Assembly (NCBI GenBank): GCA_032252755.1
Contig: JAVUPY010000073.1
Coordinates: forward strand, 60,507-124,506
DNA: 64,000 nucleotides
Source of the DNA: Terriglobia bacterium
Lineage (GTDB): Bacteria; Acidobacteriota; Terriglobia; Terriglobales; Acidobacteriaceae
Reading direction: 5' to 3'
Shown piece by piece: positions 9,218 through 17,948 of this stretch. The stretch's first letter is position 1, and each line of letters begins with the position of its first letter. A program made the position numbers and the translations under genes. The notes under the pieces are model-generated. The model had not been told where the DNA came from. It ran no database searches and saw only the letters and a list, made by a program, of their open reading frames with translations.

Positions 9218-11361
9218 ATCTGGCGCGGGTACTGGAAGTTGCGCTGCCCGACACTCCGCCATTGCGCGAGAGGAAGGGTTTCCCGCGCATCCATCCGCGG
9301 CACGTAGCGCGCGAGCAACAGGAACGGGACGGGCCCCTCGTCATGGTCCTGGTGCCCGACGGCCCCAATTGTTTTTTTCGATTCAATCCTCTGCAATACA
9401 AGTTGGCGACGAAGTTCGACGGGGAACGTTCGTACGAACAGGTCGCCGAAACTTTTCACGAGGAAACAGGGATTGTCCTCACGGCCGACAACGTCCGGGA
9501 ATTCGCCGAGGGTCTGGATAAGAGCGACTTCTGGTACAGAACGCCACAGGAGCAGAGCGTTCAGTTTTGCGAGCAGTTGATCGATCAACGCCGCAAGAAG
9601 ATCAAGAAGAAACGTGATTTCGGCGACTTGTCCGTCATCGAACTGATCTACTTCGACCCGAACAGCTATCTCACATGGATTCACAAGAAATTGAAGTTCA
9701 TCTACACGCCTTGGTTTACGGCATGGTCATTCTTCATGCTTGGCGTGGCGCTGTTTCTTTTGAGCGCACACTGGGGAGAGTTCTGGTCGGACAGCGTCCA
9801 GTTCTACAACTTCACCGCAAAGTCGTTCCAAGATGTCTTCGAGTTCTTCGCGATTTTTTTCCTGCTGGGGGCGTTCCATGAGACTGCGCACGGAATGACC
9901 TGCAAGCACTTCGGCGGAGATTCACACCGGATGGGATTCTTCATGGTTTACCTGGTGCCGGGCGTTTTCTGTGAGGTCCAGGAGGTGTATGTCTATGGCA
10001 ACCGGCGCGCCCGGATACTCACGGTCCTTGCGGGTGTCTGGTCGGAGATCCTGTTATGCGAATACTTCACCGTGATCTGGTGGCTAACGCCGGCGGGCAG
10101 TTGGATCCACGGCTTCTGCTACAAGCTGATCCTGAGTGGCGGAATCTTCTGCGTGCTCATCAACTGGAATCCGCTGTCGAAGATGGATGGGTATTACCTG
10201 TTTTGCGAACTGTTCCGGTTCTGGGATCTTAAGGGCCTTTCATCGTCATTTCTAAACGCATGGGTGCGCAAGAACGTATTTCATATGCCGGCGACGGTGC
10301 CGCCGCTGCCGCGGTTGCGGCAGATTGGTTTTGCTACATATGCAATTCTTTCGGGCGTGTACTGCTATAGCCTGATGCTGTTTTTCGTGAAGATCCTTTA
10401 CAACGTTGCTTACCGATTTTCACCAGAGTGGGCCTTTGTTCCCGCGACCGTGCTGACGTTAGGAATATTTCGTTCGCGAATCAAGAAGCTGGGGCAGTTT
10501 ATGAAAGAACTCTATATCGATAAAAAAGAATGGCTGCTGCAGCAGCGAAAAACGATCCTGGCGTTGGGAGTCGCAGTCTTCCTGCTGTTGGTCCTTCCCA
10601 TCCGACGCGAATTTGTGGAAGAACCGTTCGTGATCGAGCCAGCGCAGAGAGCGGTGCTGCGCGCGCAGGTGCCCGGCGCCGTTACAGGGATTTTCGTGGA
10701 GGAAGGGCAGCATGTGCAGGCGGGCGCGCCGATAGCGCAGCTCAGCGACGTCAATCTCGCCTCAAGGGCGTCGGCTGCATCCGCCGACCTGAAGCTAGCG
10801 TCAGCGAATGCAACTGCGGCGCAACTTAATTACGGTGACTTTGGGCAAGCAGAATCTCAGCGGGTGCGGATGGTCAAGGCGGAGCGCACCGTGCAGGATG
10901 AAGCCAAGATGTTGCAGGTGATGAGTCCGATTTCCGGCATCGTCGTGACGCACCGTGTAAGGGACCTGCTGGGTTCCTATCTCAAGCCCGGAACGGTAAT
11001 CGCAGAGGTGATAGACCCGACGTCAATGCGGGCGCGAGTCTATGTTTCCGAATCAGAGTTGCACAAATTGCGGTCGATTCATGATGTCGCGCTGTTAGCC
11101 AGTTCGGAATGGATGCCAGTGGAAGGGAAGTTCCTGAAGATATCTCCCGCAGCGGCAGCAGTCGAGCCCGGGTTAATTCCGCCTGAAGCTTTCTCAGGGC
11201 TGCACCCGCCGACTTACTTCGCGGTAGATGTCGCAATTCCGCCCTCGGCCACTCTCGCGTACGGCATGACGGGAACGGCGAAAATTTTCGGAAGTCGGCG
11301 AAGCATCGCCGACTTCGTGCTCCGACCCATATTCCACGCACTCGCACGCAGAATCTGGTAA
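9214..11361 (+). CDS. PqqD-like / M50 site-2-type metalloprotease / HlyD fusion protein
   Basis: A 715-residue polytopic membrane protein. Residues about 45-110 resemble a PqqD peptide-chaperone/RRE fold (FNPLQYKLATKFDGERSYEQ, then a four-helix pattern). The membrane part carries the M50 zinc site HETAH (222-226) and the distal NWNPLSKMDG (317-326) with the third ligand Asp325. After another transmembrane helix (about 447-465) comes a HlyD-type adaptor with half-motifs near AQVPGAVTGIFVEEGQHVQ and VMSPISGIVVTHRV. Proteins combining these modules are annotated as putative peptide zinc metalloproteases near peptide-export genes. It may bind, cleave and hand over a small protein substrate; the substrate is unknown. 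Confidence 0.88.
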   Translation: MNLARVLEVALPDTPPLRERKGFPRIHPRHVAREQQERDGPLVMVLVPDGPNCFFRFNPLQYKLATKFDGERSYEQVAETFHEETGIVLTADNVREFAEGLDKSDFWYRTPQEQSVQFCEQLIDQRRKKIKKKRDFGDLSVIELIYFDPNSYLTWIHKKLKFIYTPWFTAWSFFMLGVALFLLSAHWGEFWSDSVQFYNFTAKSFQDVFEFFAIFFLLGAFHETAHGMTCKHFGGDSHRMGFFMVYLVPGVFCEVQEVYVYGNRRARILTVLAGVWSEILLCEYFTVIWWLTPAGSWIHGFCYKLILSGGIFCVLINWNPLSKMDGYYLFCELFRFWDLKGLSSSFLNAWVRKNVFHMPATVPPLPRLRQIGFATYAILSGVYCYSLMLFFVKILYNVAYRFSPEWAFVPATVLTLGIFRSRIKKLGQFMKELYIDKKEWLLQQRKTILALGVAVFLLLVLPIRREFVEEPFVIEPAQRAVLRAQVPGAVTGIFVEEGQHVQAGAPIAQLSDVNLASRASAASADLKLASANATAAQLNYGDFGQAESQRVRMVKAERTVQDEAKMLQVMSPISGIVVTHRVRDLLGSYLKPGTVIAEVIDPTSMRARVYVSESELHKLRSIHDVALLASSEWMPVEGKFLKISPAAAAVEPGLIPPEAFSGLHPPTYFAVDVAIPPSATLAYGMTGTAKIFGSRRSIADFVLRPIFHALARRIW

Positions 11362-11393
11362 ATAAAAACGGCTGCGCCCATCGGACGCAGCCC
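11362..11393 (-). terminator. Rho-independent terminator of the repeat-protein gene
   Basis: Read on the minus strand: GGCTGCG, a 9-base loop, CGCAGCC, then GTTTTTATTT. It lies about 60 bases past the stop codon of the minus-strand repeat-protein gene and directly after the convergent M50 gene, so the hairpin may serve both. The T-run is on the minus-strand side. Confidence 0.8.
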
Positions 11394-11452
11394 CATGTTG
11401 CGATCCTGGCCACCCCTCCCCCGAAGTGTGGCCCGGGCACCATGAAATCTTA

Positions 11453-11785
11453 CTACCGTGCAACGCTGCCGCTGGCGATGCAGCCGCTGGCTACGCTCCC
11501 GCTGGCTACATTGCCGCTGGCTACGTTGCCGCTGGCCACGTTACCGCTGGCTACGTTGCCGCTGGCTACGTTACCGCTGGCTACGTTGCCGCTGGCTACG
11601 TTGCCGCTGGCTACGACGCCGCTGGCTACTGCGCCGCTCGCCACGTTACCGTGGGCTACATTGGCATTGGGTACTCTGGCTGCAACAGCCTTACCAGTCG
11701 CAACGTTTCCGGCAGTGCCCTTGCGGGAAGCGATGAGGGCTTTCTTTGTGGCGGCGCGGCTCTTGATCAAGGACTTTTTCTGCAT
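11453..11785 (-). CDS. Small basic protein with 13 NVASG-type pentapeptide repeats
   Basis: A 110-residue protein. The first 24 residues are Lys/Arg-rich (MQKKSLIKSRAATKKALIAS), a short linker follows, and the rest is tandem pentads, mostly NVASG with variants NVAHG, AVASG, VVASG, SVASG and CIASG. The strand choice rests on signals, not length. GGAG lies 7 bases before this ATG, a sigma-54-type promoter lies about 45 bases upstream, and a rho-independent terminator follows. The other readings through the repeat lack a ribosome site. No signal peptide is obvious. The function is unknown; structural, nucleic-acid-binding or exported substrate roles are all possible. It faces the PqqD/M50/HlyD gene and lies downstream of the sigma-54 activator gene. 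Confidence 0.68.
   Translation of the reverse strand: MQKKSLIKSRAATKKALIASRKGTAGNVATGKAVAARVPNANVAHGNVASGAVASGVVASGNVASGNVASGNVASGNVASGNVASGNVASGNVASGSVASGCIASGSVAR
11468..11662. repeat. 15-bp tandem repeat, 13 units
   Basis: Thirteen consecutive 15-base units of consensus GCCGCTGGCTACGTT (plus-strand reading), the central ones nearly identical and the outer ones degenerate. The period is a multiple of three, so every frame stays open through it. On the minus strand it encodes the NVASG pentads. Unit number probably varies between strains. Confidence 0.9.
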
Positions 11786-11827
11786 TTTCTCTCTCCGTTT
11801 TGTCGTTTGACTGACGCCATGTACCAG

Positions 11828-11843
11828 TGCACCCGTCGTGCCA
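11828..11843 (-). promoter_or_regulatory. Sigma-54 (-24/-12) promoter of the repeat-protein gene
   Basis: The minus-strand sequence TTTGGCACGACGGGTGCA fits the sigma-54 consensus YTGGCACGrNNNTTGCW at all specified positions but one (G for the first T of TTGC). The invariant GG (11841-11842) and GC (11829-11830) are at the required spacing. Predicted transcription starts near 11817, leaving a leader of about 30 bases that contains the Shine-Dalgarno site. A sigma-54 activator is encoded immediately upstream on the same strand. Confidence 0.65.
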
Positions 11844-11943
11844 AAGTCCGCTCCCCGCGCCGCTACAGAGCAAGACCTTTGTTTTCAGTGAACATCAGCT
11901 GTGGTTATGCGTCACAGTACAATGTGAGCCGCCCGGGGAGGTC

Positions 11944-11966
11944 AAAAAATAAACCTTCGTGGTTTA
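11944..11966 (-). terminator. Probable terminator downstream of the sigma-54 activator gene
   Basis: On the minus strand TAAACC, loop ACGAA and GGTTTA are followed by TTTTTT. The stem is short and AT-rich, but the U-tract is perfect. It lies about 175 bases past the activator's stop codon and upstream of the sigma-54 promoter. Apart from this hairpin, the 357-base gap at 11786-12142 holds only the promoter and leader of the repeat-protein gene. Confidence 0.5.
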
Positions 11967-12142
11967 AATTTTTAACGTAGCGATTGTGTCGCGCGGGGTT
12001 GCCGGTAGTAATCGAGTCCCACTGCCAAACTGTCGTAAGTGGCTGATATTTGTCGAAGATACAGCAATTTGGGAACGATGCAGAGTGCCCTACGATGCAT
12101 GCTCCGGCGATTCGGTCAAAAATCAAACCATATGGTCAATTA

Positions 12143-13567
12143 TTAACCTTTAATTTTGTATTTGCGGCAGAGGTACTTCATTTTCTGCTGCTTGATGTGC
12201 AGAAGCTTTGCCGCGGCGACCTTCCTCCCGGCGGTTCGACGCAGGGCGGCCTCGAGGTAGGCGACCTCGATGCGCGCGATCTCGTCGTCGAAGTCGATGC
12301 CCTCTTCGGGAATCAGGAGCGATTCGTGGCTGGCGGCACTGGACAGGAGCATCTGGTCGGGGAGATCGCGGGCGCGGATGAGTGGACCTTCTACCATCAG
12401 GATGAGACGTTGGATGAGGTTTTCCATCTCGCGGACATTGCCGGGCCAGGCGTAATCCTCGAAGATATTGAGGACCTCGGGATCGAGGCGCTTGAGGGCG
12501 ATTCGGTTAGTGCCGCAGTAGATTCGGAGAAAATGGTTGGCGAGGACAGAGACGTCTTCGCGACGTTCCCGCAGGGGCGGCATGAAGATGGGGACAACGT
12601 GAATGCGGTAATAAAGATCTTCGCGGAATCTGCCCGTTCGAACCATCTCTTCGAGATTTTCGTTCGTGGCGGTCAGCAGGCGGAAATCAATCTTGCGGGA
12701 AGACTTGCTTCCCAGGCGTTGAACAGAGCGTTCCTGCAGGACGCGGAGGAGCTTGGTTTGCAGCTCGGTGCCAAGAGTTGCGATTTCATCGAGGAAGAGG
12801 GTTCCGCCGTTGGCCAGTTCGATCTGCCCCGGTTTCGGGGCGTGAGCGCCGGTGAAGGCGCCTTTCTCATAACCAAAGAGTTCGGACTCGATCAGCGAAT
12901 CGGGCAGGGCGGCGCAATTGAGGCTGATGAAGGCTCTGTCCTTGCGGGGACTGAGGGCGACGATTGATTTGGCGACCAACTCTTTGCCCGTGCCGCTTTC
13001 GCCACGAATGACGACGCTGGTGTCGCTGCGGGCCACCCGGGTGATGGTGTCGAATACGCGCAGCATGGGCTCGCAGCGACCGATGATTTCGCTGAAACCG
13101 TACCTTCCCCCGGAGATCTGTTCCGTGGCGCGGCGGTTCTCGATCTCAAGGAAGCGTTTTCCGAGAGAACGCTCGAGCACGATGCGCATCTCTTCGAGAT
13201 CGATAGGGGCGACAAAGAATTCATCACAACCGATCTCGGCGGCACGGAGACGGAGGCTGCGGTCCTGAAGTCGCGTCACCGTAACAATAACGATGTCGCG
13301 ATTGGCACGGCGCAGTTCCTCGAGCGAGGCGAGTACCTCCATTTGCGGTCGACCCAGATTGTCGATGTCCACGACGAGGCCGTCCATGGGGAACTCGGCC
13401 ATGACGGGGATGACGTGTTCCCACGCGAGAAGGCGCCGCAACTGGAAACTGCGCGAGAGAATGCTCTCCAATTGCGACCATGCGGTTTCGTCGGGCGAGA
13501 CAACAGCCAGGCGAGAAGCATCTGGAACCTGCGAAAGAGCTGCAGAAGAACGCATGCTGGGTTTCAT
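12143..13567 (-). CDS. Sigma-54-dependent response regulator, PrsR-like
   Basis: About 474 residues: an N-terminal receiver-like domain (about 10-125, with a possible phosphoacceptor Asp in DGLVVDIDNLG), a central AAA+ sigma-54 activation domain and a C-terminal Fis-type helix-turn-helix. The ATPase has Walker A GESGTGKE, the sigma-54 contact loop GAFTGA and Walker B GGTLFLDE. The layout resembles PrsR-type regulators that accompany exopolysaccharide loci. The frame stays open past 13567 into dinB, but ATG 13567 (or 13555) begins the recognisable domain; neither has a strong ribosome site. No cognate histidine kinase is in the window. The sigma-54 promoter just downstream is a likely target. 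Confidence 0.9.
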   Translation of the reverse strand: MKPSMRSSAALSQVPDASRLAVVSPDETAWSQLESILSRSFQLRRLLAWEHVIPVMAEFPMDGLVVDIDNLGRPQMEVLASLEELRRANRDIVIVTVTRLQDRSLRLRAAEIGCDEFFVAPIDLEEMRIVLERSLGKRFLEIENRRATEQISGGRYGFSEIIGRCEPMLRVFDTITRVARSDTSVVIRGESGTGKELVAKSIVALSPRKDRAFISLNCAALPDSLIESELFGYEKGAFTGAHAPKPGQIELANGGTLFLDEIATLGTELQTKLLRVLQERSVQRLGSKSSRKIDFRLLTATNENLEEMVRTGRFREDLYYRIHVVPIFMPPLRERREDVSVLANHFLRIYCGTNRIALKRLDPEVLNIFEDYAWPGNVREMENLIQRLILMVEGPLIRARDLPDQMLLSSAASHESLLIPEEGIDFDDEIARIEVAYLEAALRRTAGRKVAAAKLLHIKQQKMKYLCRKYKIKG

Positions 13568-13744
13568 CCGAAGTTGAATTGAGGATAGGTCCGGCCAGAC
13601 GGATTGCCGGTCCCCACGCCCGGCAAAGAGTGCGAGGATTATAGTCAAAATTCGGACGACCGAGGTGAAATTTTGTCTCTCTGGAAGAGGGCCGGTCGAA
13701 TGAGGTTTCGCTTTATCTTCGACTAGTGCGATACAATCCGCCAT

Positions 13745-15025
13745 GTGCAGGCGGAACACCAGCGCATCATCTTCCACGTCGACATGGACGCGTTCTTTGT
13801 GTCCGTCGAGGAGCTGTTCGATCCGTCGCTGAAAGGCAAACCAGTCGTGGTCGGCGGAAAGGCGAACGAACGTGGGGTGGTCGCGGCGGCTTCTTACGCG
13901 GCGAGGAAGTTCGGGGTGCACTCGGCGATGCCGCTGCGAACGGCGGCAAAGATCTGTCCGCAGGCCATTTTCGTGGAAGGCCACCCGGAGCGCTATCGCG
14001 ATTACTCGCATAAGGTTCACGAAGTGCTTTGCCGGTTTTCTCCGAAGGTTGAGATGGTGTCGATCGATGAGGCTTACCTCGATATGACTGGAACCGAGCG
14101 ACTGCATGGGCCACCGCTGCGGGCCGCGCGAGCGCTTCACGACCTGATGAAGAAGGAGACCGATCTCAACTGTTCCATCGGGATCGGGACGTCGAGATTG
14201 GTCGCGAAGGTCTGCTCCGATCAGGCTAAGCCGAACGGGGCGTTGTTCGTCATTCCGGGCTGCGAGCAGAGCTTCCTGGCGCCACTCAACGTGCGAAAGA
14301 TTCCCGGGGTGGGGAAAGTGACGGAACAGAAGTTAAACGCGCTGGGGATCCATACGGTCGGCGATCTCGCGACGCGTGACGAGATGTGGCTGCGGGCTGA
14401 GTTTGGTGAGTGGGCGCTGACTCTGGCCGGAAAGGCGCGAGGGCTCGACGCCGGAGCGTGGTTCGAGGGCGAGATTGGCGATCACGATGGGGCAAAATCG
14501 ATTAGCCACGAACACACGTTCAACGAGGATACGGCGGACGCGGAGAAAATCGAGACGATGCTGGCGCGATTATCGGAGATGGTATGCCGGAGGATTCGCG
14601 AAGCCAGTGCTCGCGCGCGATGCATCCAACTCAAACTTCGCTACGAGGACTTCACCACGATTACCCGGGCTCGGACGCTCGGCCACGCTACACAACTTGA
14701 TAGCGAGGTCTTCCATGTCATTCGCGAACTATTTCGCAGCAATTGGAAGAAGGGAAAGGCGGTGCGTCTGGTTGGTGTTCAGGCGAGTCACTTTGACGAA
14801 CCCGACCCGCAGATGAATTTGCTGGATGAGCAGCAGAACAATGCGCGCATGACACAAGCACTGGCCGCTGCGGACAAATTGCGCGACAAGTTTGGGGAGC
14901 GCGCGGTTTCTTTGGGGAGTGGACTGACGGCGAAGTTCCGCGAGCGAGTGCATGAGAACCCGGCAGCCCTGCCGGGGAAGGAAAAGCAATCGAAAGCCCG
15001 AACATCGGATGAACCGAAGGATTGA
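13745..15025 (+). CDS. dinB: DNA polymerase IV (Y family)
   Basis: A 426-residue translesion polymerase. The palm motifs are complete: HVDMDAFFVSVE at the N-terminus and the catalytic VSIDEAYLDMTG, then a helix-hairpin-helix (VRKIPGVGKVTEQKLNALGI) and the little-finger domain. The last 25 residues are charged and have no beta-clamp motif I can recognise with confidence. The start is GTG at 13745 with no Shine-Dalgarno sequence. TACAAT, a possible -10 box, ends only about 10 bases before it, which could mean a leaderless or very short-leader transcript. No clear LexA operator was seen. Confidence 0.95.
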   Translation: MQAEHQRIIFHVDMDAFFVSVEELFDPSLKGKPVVVGGKANERGVVAAASYAARKFGVHSAMPLRTAAKICPQAIFVEGHPERYRDYSHKVHEVLCRFSPKVEMVSIDEAYLDMTGTERLHGPPLRAARALHDLMKKETDLNCSIGIGTSRLVAKVCSDQAKPNGALFVIPGCEQSFLAPLNVRKIPGVGKVTEQKLNALGIHTVGDLATRDEMWLRAEFGEWALTLAGKARGLDAGAWFEGEIGDHDGAKSISHEHTFNEDTADAEKIETMLARLSEMVCRRIREASARARCIQLKLRYEDFTTITRARTLGHATQLDSEVFHVIRELFRSNWKKGKAVRLVGVQASHFDEPDPQMNLLDEQQNNARMTQALAAADKLRDKFGERAVSLGSGLTAKFRERVHENPAALPGKEKQSKARTSDEPKD

Positions 15026-15101
15026 AGCGCCTTCGGAAAGATCAACCTGCATAATAATATTCAACGAACCAGCCAGCGGATAGGAGCGCCGGCGGCCTCG
15101 C

Positions 15102-16331
15102 TCATTGCACCTCAAGGACGGCATCAGCCCACAGCGTCGCATCGCGAAACGAGCGGCAGACGGGTTCGCCCTGGGTGCTGGCGCAGTCGAATTCTCCGCG
15201 CTCGCATTGTTCGCACTTCCGCAGGAGATCTGCGAGGAAGTTCTGACCGCGCAGGAGTGCGGTCCGGCACTCCCCGGAGATCGGTAATTCGGAGGCGAGT
15301 TGTGACATCGGTCTGTCGAGCATGGCATCGAGGAGCGAGAAGAGGCCGGTGAGAAAGTAGTGTTCGGACCTTCCCGAAGGAGCGAAGCTCTCACAAAATT
15401 TGGCCCGGACCACTGCGATGCGCACTAACTCGGGCGTTTTGTCCTGGCCGAGGATCCCCGCCGTGACCAGGGCGATCCATTTTCGGACCTCTCGCTCGCC
15501 GAGCAATGTGAGGGCATGCATGACGGAACGCACCGGGTAAAGCCCGAATGCAGCGGAATTCAAGTAGCGCAAGAGACGGTATGAAAGCGAGACCTCGGGC
15601 CGAATGATCTCTTCAAGTTGTTTCAGGTTCAGCGAAGGATCGGAAACTGCCTGCAGAAGTCTTAGCCGATTCAGTTGTGCTGCAGGGATGTCCTGCGTTT
15701 GCAGGATGATCGGCCGGCAGAAAAAGTATCCCTGGAAATACTGATAGCCGTGGTCGTGCAGAAAGTCGAACTCCTCGCGAGTCTCGACCTTTTCCGCGAG
15801 TAGTCGAAGTCCGCGCCGAGCAAGTTCCCGCGCGATTCTGGCCTGTCCCATTGTGCTATTGGCACGGATATCTACTTTTACAAAGGTGGCATGTTCGAGG
15901 AACGGAGACCCGAGATCGTTTTCGAGAAAGTCATCGAGGGCAAAGCGGTATCCGAGACTGCTGAGATGGCGACAGGCTTCCAGCACCTCCAGGTCGGGAG
16001 CAACGTCTTCCAGTATTTCGAGAACCGTTTTGTCAGACGGAAGCAGGGTGACGAGCCGCGTGACGAGAAGTTCTCGAGTGCAGTTGACGAATGCCAGCTT
16101 CTCGCCTGCAACAGGGCCGGTTCCGAACGCCAGGGAATAATCCATGGTGCTGAGCGAGGCGTGGTTAGCGTCTACGCTGGAGAACAGGTTCTGAGGCCCG
16201 TCACGAAACAGCAGTTCGTATCCGCAGACATGCTCATGCGCGTCGAGGATTGGCTGCTTGGCGATGTAACGCAGAGTCGGACGAAGCGCGGTGGCCTGTT
16301 CCGCACCGGCTTGAGAATGGAGGGCCATCAT
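15102..16331 (-). CDS. EAL-HDOD signalling protein (YuxH/CdgJ type)
   Basis: A 409-residue cytoplasmic protein with an EAL-like domain (about 25-210) followed by an HDOD domain (about 215-400). The EAL part starts with YIAKQPILDAHEHVCGYELLFR, where ELL replaces EAL. The loop-6 motif reads DDFLEND rather than DDFG, and KVD and the final FQGYFFCRP are present. The altered motifs suggest reduced or lost cyclic-di-GMP phosphodiesterase activity, so it may be a binding-only effector. The HDOD part is typical (LSYRLLRYLNSAAFGL; ALTLLGEREVRKW). Such proteins influence motility and surface traits. Start ATG 16331 or 16328; the ribosome site is weak. Confidence 0.9.
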   Translation of the reverse strand: MMALHSQAGAEQATALRPTLRYIAKQPILDAHEHVCGYELLFRDGPQNLFSSVDANHASLSTMDYSLAFGTGPVAGEKLAFVNCTRELLVTRLVTLLPSDKTVLEILEDVAPDLEVLEACRHLSSLGYRFALDDFLENDLGSPFLEHATFVKVDIRANSTMGQARIARELARRGLRLLAEKVETREEFDFLHDHGYQYFQGYFFCRPIILQTQDIPAAQLNRLRLLQAVSDPSLNLKQLEEIIRPEVSLSYRLLRYLNSAAFGLYPVRSVMHALTLLGEREVRKWIALVTAGILGQDKTPELVRIAVVRAKFCESFAPSGRSEHYFLTGLFSLLDAMLDRPMSQLASELPISGECRTALLRGQNFLADLLRKCEQCERGEFDCASTQGEPVCRSFRDATLWADAVLEVQ

Positions 16332-16464
16332 CGCTGTATTAGCACAGACGAAGACGCCGCCTGGACGATATCTGAGGCGAGTGGTCGATGCGAGTTCCTG
16401 TTTTGGGCGCGGATGCCCGTAGTCCCGAAAACGTCATAAGGTCAGCGCTGTGTCAAAGCAACCA

Positions 16465-16695
16465 CTAAGCGGCATTGGGTGAGTCGCGCCGAAGGCGCTC
16501 CAGGGCGGGAGCGTATCCCTGTTCGGCGCATCGGCGATACCACTTCACAGATTCGTCATGTTCGTTAGCGGCCTCGAGTGCGCGGCCGACGATAAATTCT
16601 GCGGATGGACTATCGCTTTCGGCTTCGAGCAGAATCGCGTCGATTTCCTCGTGCTGGAAGGAGGACGCGAGTTGCCGGCGAACAATCTTTTCCAA
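16465..16695 (-). CDS. Small Sel1-like repeat protein
   Basis: A 76-residue frame whose C-terminal half reads AEFIVGRALEAANEHDESVK then WYRRCAEQGYAPAL, matching a single Sel1/TPR-like repeat (Ala/Gly at helix contacts). The only start in frame is TTG at 16695 and it has no good ribosome site; no ATG lies upstream before the frame closes. It may be a genuine short protein or the 3' remnant of a longer Sel1-repeat gene. Confidence 0.5.
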   Translation of the reverse strand: MEKIVRRQLASSFQHEEIDAILLEAESDSPSAEFIVGRALEAANEHDESVKWYRRCAEQGYAPALERLRRDSPNAA

Positions 16696-16919
16696 GCTGT
16701 AAAGGGATGGTTTTTCTTCCTGACATATGAGCCTCGGCCAGAGAGCACTACTGTATACGAACCGGAGAGTAGCAGGAATCGTTGCTTGGAAGAGTACAGT
16801 AATGAATTATTGCTCGAATTGGCATTCCAGAATGGTCCCCGCAGAGAGTCTTCCCACAACGGGATGAACGGTGAACTGGTTCAGAGTGGAGCGAGATCCA
16901 ACACCTCAACCCAGCGGAA

Positions 16920-17903
16920 TCACGCCACCTGTCGCGCAGCCATCACCATGCGTTCATAGTCAACAACGGAACGGATAATGTCGTTCAAGGAGTAGCGTGG
17001 CTGATAGCCAACCCATTCGCGTGCCTTGGAGAGGTCTGGAACGCGGCGGAACATGTCTTCGAATCCGGGACCGTATGCATCGGAGTAAGAAATGTGAACG
17101 ATCTCGCTGTTGGACTCGCAAGCAGCGATGACTTTGCGTGCGAGTTGCTCGATTGTGACTTCTTCAGTATTGCCGAGGTTGAATATCTCGCCCGGAGCAC
17201 GGTCGCATTCGAGAAGCAACAACAGTCCGTTCACGATATCGGCAACGTGGCCGAAACATCGGCTCTGAGCGCCGGTACCGTAGACCGTCAGCGGTTCATT
17301 CAACAAGGCCTGGCGAACGAACGTCGGCAAGACCATCCCATAACGGCCAGTCTGGCGCGGGCCGACCGTATTAAAGAACCGGACAATAGTAACCGGCAGA
17401 TTGTGCTCGCGGAAATAAGCAAAGGCAAGAAACTCGTCCATCGCCTTTGAGCAGGCATAAGCCCAGCGCGAATTATAGGTTGAGCCGAGGACGAGATCGT
17501 CGGTTTCGGAGAAGGGAATCTTGGTCGACTTTCCGTAGACCTCCGACGTGGAAGCCACGAAGATGCGCTTGCCTGTTTTGGCAGCGGCATCGAGGACAAT
17601 TTCCGTTCCTTCTACATTGGTCTCGATAGTCTGGACGGGAAAGTCAACGATTCTCTTCACGCCAACGGCCGCAGCGAGGTGGAAGATGACGTCGGCTTCA
17701 TCGACGAGTTCAGATGTGAGCCGCGTGTTGAAAATGGTGTCTTCGTAGAGAAGAAGATTCGGGTGCTCACGAACGCTGGAGAGATTATCGAGGCTGCCAG
17801 TGGAAAGGTCGTCGACGCAGGACACGTGGTGTCCCAGGGAAAGAAATGTCTCCGTTAGATGTGAGCCGATAAATCCGGCTCCGCCGGTAATCAGGACACG
17901 CAT
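16920..17903 (-). CDS. NAD-dependent epimerase/dehydratase (extended SDR, nucleotide sugar)
   Basis: A 327-residue enzyme with an N-terminal Rossmann motif GGAGFIGSH and catalytic YACSK (YxxxK), with the upstream Ser in ASTSEVYG. It resembles UDP-glucose 4-epimerase/UDP-glucuronate decarboxylase relatives. If it acts on UDP-glucuronate it would make UDP-xylose, and if it is an epimerase, UDP-galactose-type sugars; the sequence alone does not decide. It is the last of three adjacent minus-strand nucleotide-sugar genes at the left end of the exopolysaccharide locus, 45 bases after the WbpP-like epimerase. Confidence 0.88.
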   Translation of the reverse strand: MRVLITGGAGFIGSHLTETFLSLGHHVSCVDDLSTGSLDNLSSVREHPNLLLYEDTIFNTRLTSELVDEADVIFHLAAAVGVKRIVDFPVQTIETNVEGTEIVLDAAAKTGKRIFVASTSEVYGKSTKIPFSETDDLVLGSTYNSRWAYACSKAMDEFLAFAYFREHNLPVTIVRFFNTVGPRQTGRYGMVLPTFVRQALLNEPLTVYGTGAQSRCFGHVADIVNGLLLLLECDRAPGEIFNLGNTEEVTIEQLARKVIAACESNSEIVHISYSDAYGPGFEDMFRRVPDLSKAREWVGYQPRYSLNDIIRSVVDYERMVMAARQVA

Positions 17904-17948
17904 TCAAGACCCTTGTCCGCGAGTGCCCTGCTTCCAGGCGATTAATGG

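Noticed and set aside
11426..11980. Plus-strand frames through the 15-bp repeat (PLATL or YVAAG pentads)
   Set aside because: All frames are open because the repeat unit is a multiple of three. Neither plus-strand start has a ribosome site, whereas the minus-strand gene has promoter, Shine-Dalgarno and terminator.
13568..14140. N-terminal extension of the sigma-54 regulator frame into dinB
   Set aside because: The extension lies antisense to the conserved catalytic part of dinB and has no domain. The recognisable receiver starts after 13567.
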